Position numbers and translations under genes: made by a program. Positions 12,901 to 27,170 of a DNA stretch of 64,000 nt are shown here, one piece after another. This DNA is from Lutraria lutraria (Eukaryota; Mollusca; Bivalvia; Venerida; Mactridae), in assembly GCA_964023205.1 (NCBI GenBank), contig OZ026848.1, forward strand, positions 34,893,912 through 34,957,911, in the 5' to 3' direction. The number at the start of each line of letters is the position of its first letter. Position 1 is the stretch's first letter. The notes below the pieces were generated by a model. The model searched no databases. It was not told where the DNA came from and saw only the letters and a list, made by a program, of their open reading frames with translations.

Positions 12901-15900
12901 CAATACTCTGATAGGACATGCTGTACTGTGTTAGTACAATACTCTGATAGAACATGTTGTACTGTGTTAGTACAATACTCTGATAGGACACGTTGTACTG
13001 TGTAAGTCCTATACTCTGATAGAACATGTTCTACTGTGTTAGTACAATACTCTGATAGGAAACGTTGTACTGTGTAAGTACAATACTCTGACAGGACACG
13101 TTGTACTGTGTAAGTACAATACTCTGATAGGACATGTTGTACTGTGTAAGTCCTATACTCTGATAGAACATGTTGTACTGTGTTAGTACAATACTCTGAT
13201 AGAACATGTTGTACAGTGTTAGTACAATACTCTGATAGAACATGTTGTACTGTGTTAGTACAATACTCTGATAGAACATGTTGTACAATGTTAGTACAAT
13301 ACTCTGATAGGACATGTTGTACAGTGTAGGTACAATACTCTGATAGAACATGTTGTACAGTGTTAGTACAATACTCTGATAGAACATGTTGTACGGTGTT
13401 AGTACAATACTCTGATAGTACATGTTGTACATTGTTAGAACAATACTCTGATAGGACATGTTGTACTGTGTTAGTACAATACTCTGATAGGAAAGGTTGT
13501 CTAGTGTTAGTACAATACTCTGATAGGACATGTTTTCTAGTGTTAGTACAATACTCTGATAGGACAGGTTGTACAGTGTTAGTACAATACTCTGATAGGA
13601 CATGTTGTACTGTGTAAGTACAATACTCTGATAGGACAGATTGTACAGTGTTAGTACAATACTCTGATAGGACATGTTGTAATGTGTTAGTATAATACTC
13701 TGACAGAACATGTTGTACATTGATAGTATAATATTCTGATAGGACATGTTGTACTGTGTTAGTACAATACTCTGATAGGACATGTTGTACATTGTTAGTA
13801 CAATACTCTGATAGGACATGTTGTACTGTGTTAGTACAATACTCTGATAGGACATGTTGTACATTGTTAGTACAATACTCTGATAGGACATGTTGTACAG
13901 TGTAAGTACAATACTCTGATAGGACATGTTGTACATTGTTAGTACAATACTTTGATAGGACATGTTGTACTGTGTTAGTACAATACTCTGATAGGACATG
14001 TTGTACTGTGTTATTACAATACTCTGATAGGACATGTTGTACTGTGTAAGTCCTATACTCTGATAGGCCATGTTGTACTGTGTTAGTACAGTACTCTGAT
14101 AGGACATGTTGTACTGTGTTAGTACAATACTCTGATAGGACATGTCGTACTGTGTTAGTACAATACTCTGATAGAACATGTTGTACTGTGTTAGTACAAT
14201 ACTCTGATAGGACACGTTGTACTGTGTTAGTCCTATACTCTGATAGAACATGTTCTACTGTGTTAGTACAATACTCTGATAGGAAACGTTGTACTGTGTA
14301 AGTACAATACTCTGACAGGACACGTTGTACTGTGTAAGTACAATACTCTGATAGGACATGTTGTACTGTGTAAGTCCTATACTCTGATAGAACATGTTGT
14401 ACTGTGTTAGTACAATACTCTGATAGAACATGTTGTACAGTGTTAGTACAATACTCTGATAGAACATGTTGTACTGTGTTAGTACAATACTCTGATAGAA
14501 CATGTTGTACAATGTTAGTACAATACTCTGATAGGACATGTTGTACAGTGTAGGTACAATACTCTGATAGAACATGTTGTACAGTGTTAGTACAATACTC
14601 TGATAGAACATGTTGTACGGTGTTAGTACAATACTCTGATAGTACATGTTGTACATTGTTAGAACAATACTCTGATAGGACATGTTGTACTGTGTTAGTA
14701 CAATACTCTGATAGAACATGTTGTACATTGTTAGTACAATACTCTGATAGGACATGTTGTACTGTGTTAGTACAATACTCTGATAGAACATGTTGTACAT
14801 TGTTAGTACAATACTCTGATAGAACATGTTGTACAGTGTTAGAACAATACTCTGATAGGACATATTGTACTGTGTTAGTACAATACTCTGGTAGGACAGG
14901 TTGTACTGTGTTAGTACAATACTCTGATAGGACATATTGTACTGTGTTAGTACAATACTCTGATAGGACATATTGTACTGTGTTAGTACAATACTCTGAT
15001 AGGGCAGGTTATACAGTGTTAGTACAATACTCTGATAGGACAGGTTGTACTGTGTTAGTACAATACTCTGATAGGACATATTGTACATTGTTAGTACAAT
15101 TCTCTGATAGGACATGTTGTACAGTGTAAGTACAATACTCTGATAGGACATGTTGTACATTGTTAGTACAATACTTTGATAGGACATGTTGTACTGTGTT
15201 AGTACAATACTCTGATAGGAAATGTTGTACTGTGTTATTACAATACTATGATAGGACATGTTGTACTGTGTAAGTCCTATACTCTGATAGGCCATGTTGT
15301 ACTGTGTTAGTACAGTACTCTGATAGGACATGTTGTACTGTGTTAGTACAATACTCTGATAGGACATGTTGTACTGTGTTAGTACAATACTCTGATAGAA
15401 CATGTTGTACTGTGTTAGTACAATACTCTGATATGACACGTTGTACTGTGTAAGTCCTATACTCTGATAGAACATGTTCTACTGTGTTAGTACAATACTC
15501 TGATAGGAAACGTTGTACTGTGTAAGTACAATACTCTGACAGGACACGTTGTACTGTGTAAGTACAATACTCTGATAGGACATGTTGTACTGTGTAAGTC
15601 CTATACTCTGATAGAACATGTTGTACTGTGTTAGTACAATACTCTGATAGAACATGTTGTACAGTGTTAGTACAATACTCTGATAGAACATGTTGTACTG
15701 TGTTAGTAAAATACTCTGATAGAACATGTTGTACAATGTTAGTACAATACTCTGATAGGACATGTTGTACAGTGTAGGTACAATACTCTGATAGAACATG
15801 TTGTACAGTGTTAGTACAATACTCTGATAGAACATGTTGTACGGTGTTAGTACAATACTCTGATAGTACATGTTGTACATTGTTAGAACAATACTCTGAT

Positions 15901-18900
15901 AGGACATGTTGTACTGTGTTAGTACAATACTCTGAGAGGAAAGGTTGTCTAGTGTTAGTACAATACTCTGATAGGACATGTTTTCTAGTGTTAGTACAAT
16001 ACTCTGATAGGACAGGTTGTACAGTGTTAGTACAATACTCTGATAGGACATGTTGTACTGTGTAAGTACAATACTCTGATAGGACAGATTGTACAGTGTT
16101 AGTACAATACTCTGATAGGACATGTTGTAATGTGTTAGTATAATACTCTGACAGAACATGTTGTACATTGATAGTATAATATTCTGATAGGACATGTTGT
16201 ACTGTGGTAGTACAATACTCTGATAGGACATGTTGTACATTGTTAGTACAATACTCTGATAGGACATGTTGTACTGTGTTAGTACAATACTCTGATAGGA
16301 CATGTTGTACATTGTTAGTACACTACTCTGATAGGACATGTTGTACAGTGTAAGTACAATACTCTGATAGGACATGTTGTACATTGTTAGTACAATACTT
16401 TGATAGGACATGTTGTACTGTGTTAGTACAATACTCTGATAGGACATGTTGTACTGTGTTATTACAATACTCTGATAGGACATGTTGTACTGTGTAAGTC
16501 CTATACTCTGATAGGCCATGTTGTACTGTGTTAGTACAGTACTCTGATAGGACATGTTGTACTGTGTTAGTACAATACTCTGATAGGACATGTCGTACTG
16601 TGTTAGTACAATACTCTGATAGAACATGTTGTACTGTGTTAGTACAATACTCTGATAGGACACGTTGTACTGTGTAAGTCCTATACTCTGATAGAACATG
16701 TTCTACTGTGTTAGTACAATACTCTGATAGGAAACGTTGTACTGTGTAAGTACAATACTCTGACAGGACACGTTGTACTGTGTAAGTACAATACTCTGAT
16801 AGGACATGTTGTACTGTGTAAGTCCTATACTCTGATAGAACATGTTGTACTGTGTTAGTACAATACTCTGATAGAACATGTTGTACAGTGTTAGTACAAT
16901 ACTCTGATAGAACATGTTGTACTGTGTTAGTACAATACTCTGATAGAACATGTTGTACAATGTTAGTATAATACTCTGATAGGACATGTTGTACAGTGTA
17001 GGTACAATACTCTGATAGAACATGTTGTACAGTGTTAGTACAATACTCTGATAGAACATGTTGTACGGTGTTAGTACAATACTCTGATAGGACATGTTGT
17101 ACAGTGTAGGTACAATACTCTGATAGAACATGTTGTACAGTGTTAGTACAATACTCTGATAGAACATGTTGTACATTGTTAGTACAATACTCTGATAGGA
17201 CATGTTGTACTGTGTTAGTACAATACTCTGATAGAACATGTTGTACATTGTTAGTACAATACTCTGATAGAACATGTTGTACAGTGTTAGAACAATACTC
17301 TGATAGGACATATTGTACTGTGTTAGTACAATACTCTGGTAGGACAGGTTGTACTGTGTTAGTACAATACTCTGATAGGACATATTGTACTGTGTTAGTA
17401 CAATACTCTGATAGGACATATTGTACTGTGTTAGTACAATACTCTGATAGGGCAGGTTATACAGTGTTAGTACAATACTCTGATAGGACAGGTTGTACTG
17501 TGTTAGTACAATACTCTGATAGGACATATTGTACTGTGTTAGTACAATACTCTGATAGGACATATTGTACTGTGTTAGTACAATACTCTGATAGGACATG
17601 TTGTACTGTGTAAGTCCTATACTCTGATAGGACATGTTGTACTGTGTAAGTCCTATACTCTGATAGGACATGTTGTACTGTGTAAGTCCTATACTCTGAT
17701 AGGACATGTTGTACTGTGTAAGTCCTATACTCTGATAGGACATGTTGTACTGTGTAAGTCCTATACTCTGATAGGACATGTTGTACTGTGAAAGTCGTAT
17801 ACTCTGATAGGACATGTTGTACTTTGTAAGTCCTATACTCTGATAGGCCATGTTGTACTGTGTTAGTACAGTACTCTGATAGGACATGTTGTACTGTGTA
17901 AGTCCTATACTCTGATAGGACATGTTGTACTGTGTTAGTACAGTACTCTGATAGAACATGTATTGTGTAAGTCCTATACTCTGATAGAACATGTTGTATT
18001 GTGTAAGTCCTATACTCTGATAGGACATATTGTACTGTGTTAGTGCAATATTCTGAAAGAACATGTTGTCTAGTGTTAGTACAATACTGTGATAGGACAT
18101 GTTTTACAGAGTTAGTACAATACTCTGATAGGACATGTTTTACAGTGTTAGTTCAATACTCCGATAGAACAGGTTGTACTGTGTTACTACAATACTCTAG
18201 TAGAACATGTTGTACAGTGTTAGTACAATACTCTGATAGGACATGTTGTCTAGTGTTAGTACAATACTCTGATAGGAAAGGTTGTCTAGTGTTAGTACAA
18301 TACTCTGATAGGACATGTTTTCTAGTGTTAGTACAATACTCTGATAGGACAGGTTGTACAGTGTTAGTACAATACTCTGATAGGACATGTTGTACTGTGT
18401 AAGTACAATACTCTGATAGGACAGATTGTACAGTGTTAGTACAATACTCTGATAGGACATGTTGTAATGTGTTAGTATAATACTCTGACAGAACATGTTG
18501 TACATTGATAGTATAATACTCTGATAGGACATGTTGTACTGTGTTAGTACAATACTCTGATAGGACATGTTGTACATTGTTAGTACAATACTCTGATAGG
18601 ACATGTTGTACTGTGTTAGTACAATACTCTGATAGGACATGTTGTACATTGTTAGTACAATACTCTGATAGGACATGTTGTACAGTGTAAGTACAATACT
18701 CTGATAGGACATGTTGTACATTGTTAGTACAATACTTTGATAGGACATGTTGTACTGTGTTAGTACAATACTCTGATAGGAAATGTTGTACTGTGTTATT
18801 ACAATACTATGATAGGACATGTTGTACTGTGTAAGTCCTATACTCTGATAGGCCATGTTGTACTGTGTTAGTACAGTACTCTGATAGGACATGTTGTACT

Positions 18901-19039
18901 GTGTTAGTACAATACTCTGATAGGACATGTTGTACTGTGTTAGTACAATACTCTGATAGAACATGTTGTACTGTGTTAGTACAATACTCTGATAGGACAC
19001 GTTGTACTGTGTAAGTCCTATACTCTGATAGAACATGTT
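6992..19039. repeat. Higher-order repeat region of the satellite (65-monomer unit and derivatives)
   Basis: The marker GAAACGTTGTACTGTGTAAG lies just inside repeated unit starts at 6992, 10694, 13031, 14255, 15479, 16703 and 19040. The spacings are 3702, 2337, 1224, 1224, 1224 and 2337 bp. A second marker (GTGCAATATTCTGAAAGAAC) begins near 6097, 8326, 9691, 12028 and 18037, giving 2229, 1365, 2337 and 6009 bp. All these are whole numbers of 36-bp monomers, minus 3 bp whenever the 33-bp monomer is included. The basic unit is therefore 65 monomers (2337 bp), with shortened forms of 38 (1365 bp) and 34 (1224 bp). Copies of the unit differ by only a few substitutions. Confidence 0.9.
13031..16702. 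repeat. Three consecutive 34-monomer (1224-bp) units with two different internal deletions
   Basis: The units are 13031-14254, 14255-15478 and 15479-16702. The first and third share a junction joining a TGTACTGTGTTA monomer to a GGAAAGGTTGTCTAG monomer (near 13490 and 15940). The middle one has a different junction, at about 15085, where ACATATTGTAC is followed by a CATTGTTA tail. Each lacks about 31 monomers of the full unit. Confidence 0.85.
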
Positions 19040-21441
19040 CTACTGTGTTAGTACAATACTCTGATAGGAAACGTTGTACTGTGTAAGTACAATACTCTGA
19101 CAGGACACGTTGTACTGTGTAAGTACAATACTCTGATAGGACATGTTGTACTGTGTAAGTCCTATACTCTGATAGAACATGTTGTACTGTGTTAGTACAA
19201 TACTCTGATAGAACATGTTGTACAGTGTTAGTACAATACTCTGATAGAACATGTTGTACTGTGTTAGTACAATACTCTGATAGAACATGTTGTACAATGT
19301 TAGTACAATACTCTGATAGGACATGTTGTACAGTGTAGGTACAATACTCTGATAGAACATGTTGTACAGTGTTAGTACAATACTCTGATAGAACATGTTG
19401 TACGGTGTTAGTACAATACTCCGATAGTACATGTTGTACATTGTTAGAACAATACTCTGATAGGACATGTTGTACTGTGTTAGTACAATACTCTGATAGA
19501 ACATGTTGTACATTGTTAGTACAATACTCTGATAGGACATGTTGTACTGTGTTAGTACAATACTCTGATAGAACATGTTGTACATTGTTAGTACAATACT
19601 CTGATAGAACATGTTGTACAGTGTTAGTACAATACTCTGATAGGACATGTTGTACAGTGTTAGTACAATACTCTGATAGAACATGTTGTACAGTGTTAGT
19701 ACAATACTCTGATAGAACATGTTGTACAGTGTTAGTACAATACTCTGATAGGACATGTTGTACAGTGTTAGTACAATACTCTGATAGAACATGTTGTACT
19801 GTGTTAGTACAATACTCTGATAGAACATGTTGGACATTGTTGGTACAAAACCCAGATAGAACATGTTGTACAGTGTTTGTTCAATACTCTGATAGAACAT
19901 GTTGTACATTGTTAGTACAATACTCTGATAGGACATGTTGTACTGTGTTGGTACAATACTCTGATAGGACATGTTGTACTGTGTTAGTACAATACTCTGA
20001 TAGGACAGATTGTACAGTGTTAGTACAATACTATGATAGGACATGTTGTACATTGTTAGTACAATACTCTGATAGGACATGTTGTACAGTGTTAGTACAA
20101 TACTCTGATAGGACAGATTTTACAGTGTTAGTACAATACTCTGATAGGACATGTTGTACTGTGTTAGTACAATACTCTGATATGACATGTTGTACATTGT
20201 TAGTACAATACTCTGATAGGACATGTTGTACTGTGTTAGTACAATACTCTGATAGGACATGTTTTACTGTGTTAGTACAATACTCTGATAGGACATGTTG
20301 TACTGTGTTAGTACAATACTCTGATAGTACATGTTGTACTGTGTTAGTACAATACTCTGATAGAACATGTTGTACATTGTTAGTACAATACTCTGATTGA
20401 ACATGTTGTACAGTGCTAGTACAATACTCTGATATGACATGTTGTACATTGTTAGTACAATACTCTAGTAGAACATGTTGTACAGTGCTAGTACAATACT
20501 CTGATAGGACATGTTGTACAGTGTTAGTACAATACTCTGATAGGACAGATTGTACATTGTTAGTACAATATTCTGATAGAACATGTTGTACAGTGTTAGT
20601 ACAATACTCTGACAGAACATGTTGTTCATTGTTAGTACAATACTCTGATAGAACATGTTGTACAGTGTTAGTACAATACTCTGATAGAACATGTTGTACA
20701 GTGTTAGTACAATATTCTGATAGAACATGTTGTACAGTGTAGGTACAATACTCTGATAGAACATGTTGTACATTGTTAGTACAATACTCTGATAGACCAT
20801 GTTGTACAGTGTTAGTACAATACTCTGACAGAACATGTTGTTCATTGTTAGTACAATACTCTGATAGGACATGTTGTACAGTGTTAGTACAGTACTCTGA
20901 TAGGACATGTTGTACACTGTTAGTACAATACTCTGATAGGACATGTTGTACACTGTTAGTACAATACTCTGATAGGACATGTTGTACACTGTTAGTACAA
21001 TACTCTGATAGATTATGTTGTACATTGTTAGTACAGTACTCTGATAGGACATGTTGTACAGTGTTAGTACAATACTCTGATAGGACATGTTGTACAGTGT
21101 TATTACAATACTCTGACAGAACATGTTGTTATTGTTAGTACAATACTCTGATAGGACATGTTGTACAGTGTTAGTACAATACTCTGATAGGACATGTTGT
21201 ACAGTGTTAGTACAATACTCTGACAGAACATGTTGTTCATTGTTAGTACAATACTCTGATAGGACATGTTCTACAGTGTTAGTAAAATACTCTGATAGGA
21301 CATGTTGTACACTGTTAGTACAATACTCTGATAGAATATGTTGTTCATTGTTAGTACAATACTCTGATAGGACATGTTGTACACTGTTAGTACAATACTC
21401 TGATAGGACATGTTGTACAGTGTTAGTACAATACTCTGATA

Positions 21442-24400
21442 GGATATGTTGTACAGTGCTAGTACAATACTCTGATATGACATGTTGTAGAGTGTTAGTA
21501 CAATACTCTGATAGGACAGGTTGTACATTGTTAGTATAATATTCTGATAGAACATGTTGTCTAGTGTTAGTACAATACTCTAATAGAACATATTGTACAG
21601 TGTTAGTACAATACTCTGATAGGACATATTGTACAGTGTTAGTGCAATATTCTGAAAGAACATGTTGTCTAGTGTTAGTACAATACTCTGATAGGACATT
21701 TTTACAGTGTTAGTACAATACTCTGATAGGACATGTTTTACAGTGTTAGTTCAATACTCTGATAGGACATCTTTTACAGTGTTAGTTCAATACTCTGATA
21801 GAACAGGTTGTACTGTGTTACTACAACACTCTAATAGAACATGTTATACAGTGTCAGTACAATACTCTGATAGGACATATTGTCTAGTGTTAGTACAATA
21901 CTCTGATAGGAAAGGTTGTCTAGTGCTAGTACAATACTCTGATAGGACATGTTGTCTAGTGTTAGTACAATACTCTGATAGGACATGTTTTCTAGTGTTA
22001 GTACAATACTCTGATAGGACAGATTGTACAGTGTTAGTACAATACTCTGATAGGACATGTTGTAATGTGTTAGTACAATACTCTGACAGAACATGTTGTA
22101 CAGTGTTAGTACAATACTCTGATAGGACATGTTGAACAGTCTTAGTACAATACTCTGATAGGACATGTTGTCTAGTGTTAGTACAATACTCTGATAGGAC
22201 ATGTTGTACAGTGTTAGTACAATACTCTGACAGAACATGTTGTACAGTGTTAGTACAATACTCTGATAGGACATGTTGTCTAGTGTTAGTACAATACTCT
22301 GATAGGACATGTTGTCTAGTGTTAGTACAATACTCTGATAGGACATGTTGTACAGTGTTAGTACAATACTCTGACAGAACATGTTGAAAAGTCTTAGTAC
22401 AATACTCTGATAGGACATGTTGTCTAGTGTTAGTACAATACTCTGATAGGACATGTTGTAATGTGTTAGTACAATACTCTGACAGAACATGTTGTACAGT
22501 GTTAGTACAATACTCTGATAGGACAGGTTGAACAGTCTTAGTACAATACTCTGATAGGACATGTTGTAATGTGTTAGTACAATACTCTGACAGAACATGT
22601 TGTAATGTGTTAGTACAATACTCTGACAGAACATGTTGTAATGTGTTAGTACAATACTCTGATAGGACAGGTTGAACAGTCTTAGTACAATACTCTGATA
22701 GGACATGTTGTCTAGTGTTAGTACAATACTCTGATAGGACATGTTGTAATGTGTTAGTACAATACTCTGAAAGGACATGTTGTAATGTGTTAGTACTATA
22801 CTCTGATAGGACATGTTGTACATTGTTAGTACTATACTCTGATAGGACATGTTGTACATTGTTAGTACTATACTCTGATAGGACATGTTGTAATGTGTTA
22901 GTACAATACTCTGACAGAACATGTTGTACTGTGTAAGTACAATACTCTGATAGGACAGATTGTACAGTGTTAGTACAATACTCTGATAGGACATGTTGTA
23001 ATGTGTTAGTACAATACTCTGATAGGACATGTTGTACTGTGTTAGTACTATACTCTGATAGGACATGTTGTACATTGTTAGTACAATACTCTGATAGGAC
23101 AGATTGTACAGTGTTAGTACAATACTCTGATAGGACATGTTGTACTGTGTTAGTACAATACTCTGATAGGACATGTTGTACTGTGTTAGTACAATACTCT
23201 GATAGGACATGTTGTACATTGTTAGTACAATACTCTGATAGGACATGTTGTACTGTGTTAGTACTATACTCTGATAGGACATGTTGTACTGTGTTAGTAC
23301 TATACTCTGATAGGACATGTTGTACTGTGTTAGTACAATACTCTGATAGGACATATTGTACTGTGTTAGAACAATACTCTGATAGGAAATGTTGTACTGT
23401 GTAAGTCCTATACTCTGATAGGACATGTTGTACTGTGTAAGTCCTATACTCTGATAGGACATGTTGTACTGTGTAAGTCCTATACTCTAATAGGACATGT
23501 TGTACTGTGTAAGTACAATACTCTGATAGGACATATTGTACTGTGTAAGTCCTATACTCTGATAGGACATGTTGTACTGTGTAAGTCCTATACTCTGATA
23601 GGACATGTTGTACTGTGAAAGTCCTATACTCTGATAGGACATGTTGTACTGTGTAAGTACAATACTCTGATAGGACATGTTGTACTGTGTAAGTCCTATA
23701 CTCTGATAGGCCATGTTGTACTGTGTTAGTACAGTATTCTGATAGGACATGTTGTACTGTGTAAGTCCTATACTCTGATAGGACATGTTGTACTGTGTTA
23801 GTACAGTACTCTGATAGAACATGTTGTACTGTGTAAGTCCTATACTCTGATAGGACATATTGTACTGTGTTAGTACAATACTCTGATAGGACATGTTGTA
23901 CTGTGTAAGTCCTATACTCTGATAGGCCATGTTGTACTGTGTTAGTACAGTACTCTGATAGGACATGTTGTACTGTGTAAGTCCTATACTCTGATAGGCC
24001 ATGTTGTACTGTGTTAGTACAGTATTCTGATAGGACATGTTGTACTGTGTAAGTCCTATACTCTGATAGGACATGTTGTACTGTGTTAGTACAGTACTCT
24101 GATAGAACATGTTGTACTGTGTAAGTCCTATACTCTGATAGGACATATTGTACTGTGTTAGTACAATACTCTGATAGGACATGTTGTACTGTGTAAGTCC
24201 TATACTCTGATAGGCCATGTTGTACTGTGTTAGTACAGTACTCTGATAGGACATGTTGTACTGTGTTAGTACAATACTCTGATAGGACATGTTGTACAGT
24301 GTTAGTACAATACTCTGATAGGATATGTTGTACAGTGCTAGTACAATACTCTGATATGACATGTTGTAGAGTGTTAGTACAATACTCTGATAGGACAGGT

Positions 24401-27170
24401 TGTACATTGTTAGTATAATATTCTGATAGAACATGTTGTCTAGTGTTAGTACAATACTCTAATAGAACATATTGTACAGTGTTAGTACAATACTCTGATA
24501 GGACATATTGTACAGTGTTAGTGCAATATTCTGAAAGAACATGTTGTCTAGTGTTAGTACAATACTCTGATAGGACATTTTTACAGTGTTAGTACAATAC
24601 TCTGATAGGACATGTTTTACAGTGTTAGTTCAATACTCTGATAGGACATCTTTTACAGTGTTAGTTCAATACTCTGATAGAACAGGTTGTACTGTGTTAC
24701 TACAACACTCTAATAGAACATGTTATACAGTGTCAGTACAATACTCTGATAGGACATGTTGTCTAGTGTTAGTACAATACTCTGATAGGAAAGGTTGTCT
24801 AGTGCTAGTACAATACTCTGATAGGACATGTTGTCTAGTGTTAGTACAATACTCTGATAGGACATGTTTTCTAGTGTTAGTACAATACTCTGATAGGACA
24901 GATTGTACAGTGTTAGTACAATACTCTGATAGGACATGTTGTAATGTGTTAGTACAATACTCTGACAGAACATGTTGTACAGTGTTAGTACAATACTCTG
25001 ATAGGACATGTTGAACAGTCTTAGTACAATACTCTGATAGGACATGTTGTCTAGTGTTAGTACAATACTCTGATAGGACATGTTGTACAGTGTTAGTACA
25101 ATACTCTGACAGAACATGTTGTACAGTGTTAGTACAATACTCTGATAGGACATGTTGTCTAGTGTTAGTACAATACTCTGATAGGACATGTTGTCTAGTG
25201 TTAGTACAATACTCTGATAGGACATGTTGTACAGTGTTAGTACAATACTCTGACAGAACATGTTGAAAAGTCTTAGTACAATACTCTGATAGGACATGTT
25301 GTCTAGTGTTAGTACAATACTCTGATAGGACATGTTGTAATGTGTTAGTACAATACTCTGACAGAACATGTTGTACAGTGTTAGTACAATACTCTGATAG
25401 GACAGGTTGAACAGTCTTAGTACAATACTCTGATAGGACATGTTGTAATGTGTTAGTACAATACTCTGACAGAACATGTTGTAATGTGTTAGTACAATAC
25501 TCTGATAGGACAGGTTGAACAGTCTTAGTACAATACTCTGATAGGACATGTTGTCTAGTGTTAGTACAATACTCTGATAGGACATGTTGTAATGTGTTAG
25601 TACAATACTCTGAAAGGACATGTTGTAATGTGTTAGTACTATACTCTGATAGGACATGTTGTACATTGTTAGTACTATACTCTGATAGGACATGTTGTAC
25701 ATTGTTAGTACTATACTCTGATAGGACATGTTGTAATGTGTTAGTACAATACTCTGACAGAACATGTTGTACTGTGTAAGTACAATACTCTGATAGGACA
25801 GATTGTACAGTGTTAGTACAATACTCTGATAGGACATGTTGTAATGTGTTAGTACAATACTCTGATAGGACATTTTGTACTGTGTTAGTACTATACTCTG
25901 ATAGGACATGTTGTACATTGTTAGTACAATACTCTGATAGGACAGATTGTACAGTGTTAGTACAATACTCTGATAGGACATGTTGTACTGTGTTAGTACA
26001 ATACTCTGATAGGACATGTTGTACTGTGTTAGTACAATACTCTGATAGGACATGTTGTACATTGTTAGTACAATACTCTGATAGGACATGTTGTACTGTG
26101 TTAGTACTATACTCTGATAGGACATGTTGTACTGTGTTAGTACTATACTCTGATAGGACATGTTGTACTGTGTTAGTACAATACTCTGATAGGACATATT
26201 GTACTGTGTTAGAACAATACTCTGATAGGAAATGTAGTACTGTGTAAGTCCTATACTCTGATAGGACATGTTGTACTGTGTAAGTCCTATACTCTGATAG
26301 GACATGTTGTACTGTGTAAGTCCTATACTCTAATAGGACATGTTGTACTGTGTAAGTACAATACTCTGATAGGACATATTGTACTGTGTAAGTCCTATAC
26401 TCTGATAGGACATGTTGTACTGTGTAAGTCCTATACTCTGATAGGACATGTTGTACTGTGAAAGTCCTATACTCTGATAGGACATGTTGTACTGTGTAAG
26501 TACAATACTCTGATAGGACATGTTGTACTGTGTAAGTCCTATACTCTGATAGGCCATGTTGTACTGTGTTAGTACAGTATTCTGATAGGACATGTTGTAC
26601 TGTGTAAGTCCTATACTCTGATAGGACATGTTGTACTGTGTTAGTACAGTACTCTGATAGAACATGTTGTACTGTGTAAGTCCTATACTCTGATAGGACA
26701 TATTGTACTGTGTTAGTACAATACTCTGATAGGACATGTTGTACTGTGTAAGTCCTATACTCTGATAGGCCATGTTGTACTGTGTTAGTACAGTATTCTG
26801 ATAGGACATGTTGTACTGTGTAAGTCCTATACTCTGATAGGACATGTTGTACTGTGTTAGTACAGTACTCTGATAGGACATGTTGTACTGTGTTAGTACA
26901 ATACTCTGATAGGACATGTTGTACAGTGTTAGTACAATACTCTGATAGAACATGTTGTACATTGTTAGTACAATGCTCTGATAGGACATGTTATACTGTG
27001 TTAGTACAATACTCTGATAGAACATGTTGTAATGTGTTAGAACAATACTCTGATAGGACATGATGTACTGTGTTAGTACTATACTCTGATAGGACATGTT
27101 GTACAGTGTTAGTACAATACTCTGATAGGACATGTTGTACATTGTTAGTACAATACTCTGATAGGACATG
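21442..27170. repeat. Pair of about 2.88-kb direct blocks within the satellite
   Basis: The rare variant GGATATGTTGTACAGTGCTAG occurs near 21442 and 24321, an offset of 2879 bp (80 monomers less the 1-bp loss in ACATTTTTACAG at 21697 and 24576). Following monomers match in order, including CACTCTAATAG (near 21827/24706) and GAAAAGTCTTAG (near 22385/25264). The second copy lacks one monomer near 25480, where the first has two successive GTAATGTG monomers. Ends are approximate. Confidence 0.85.
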
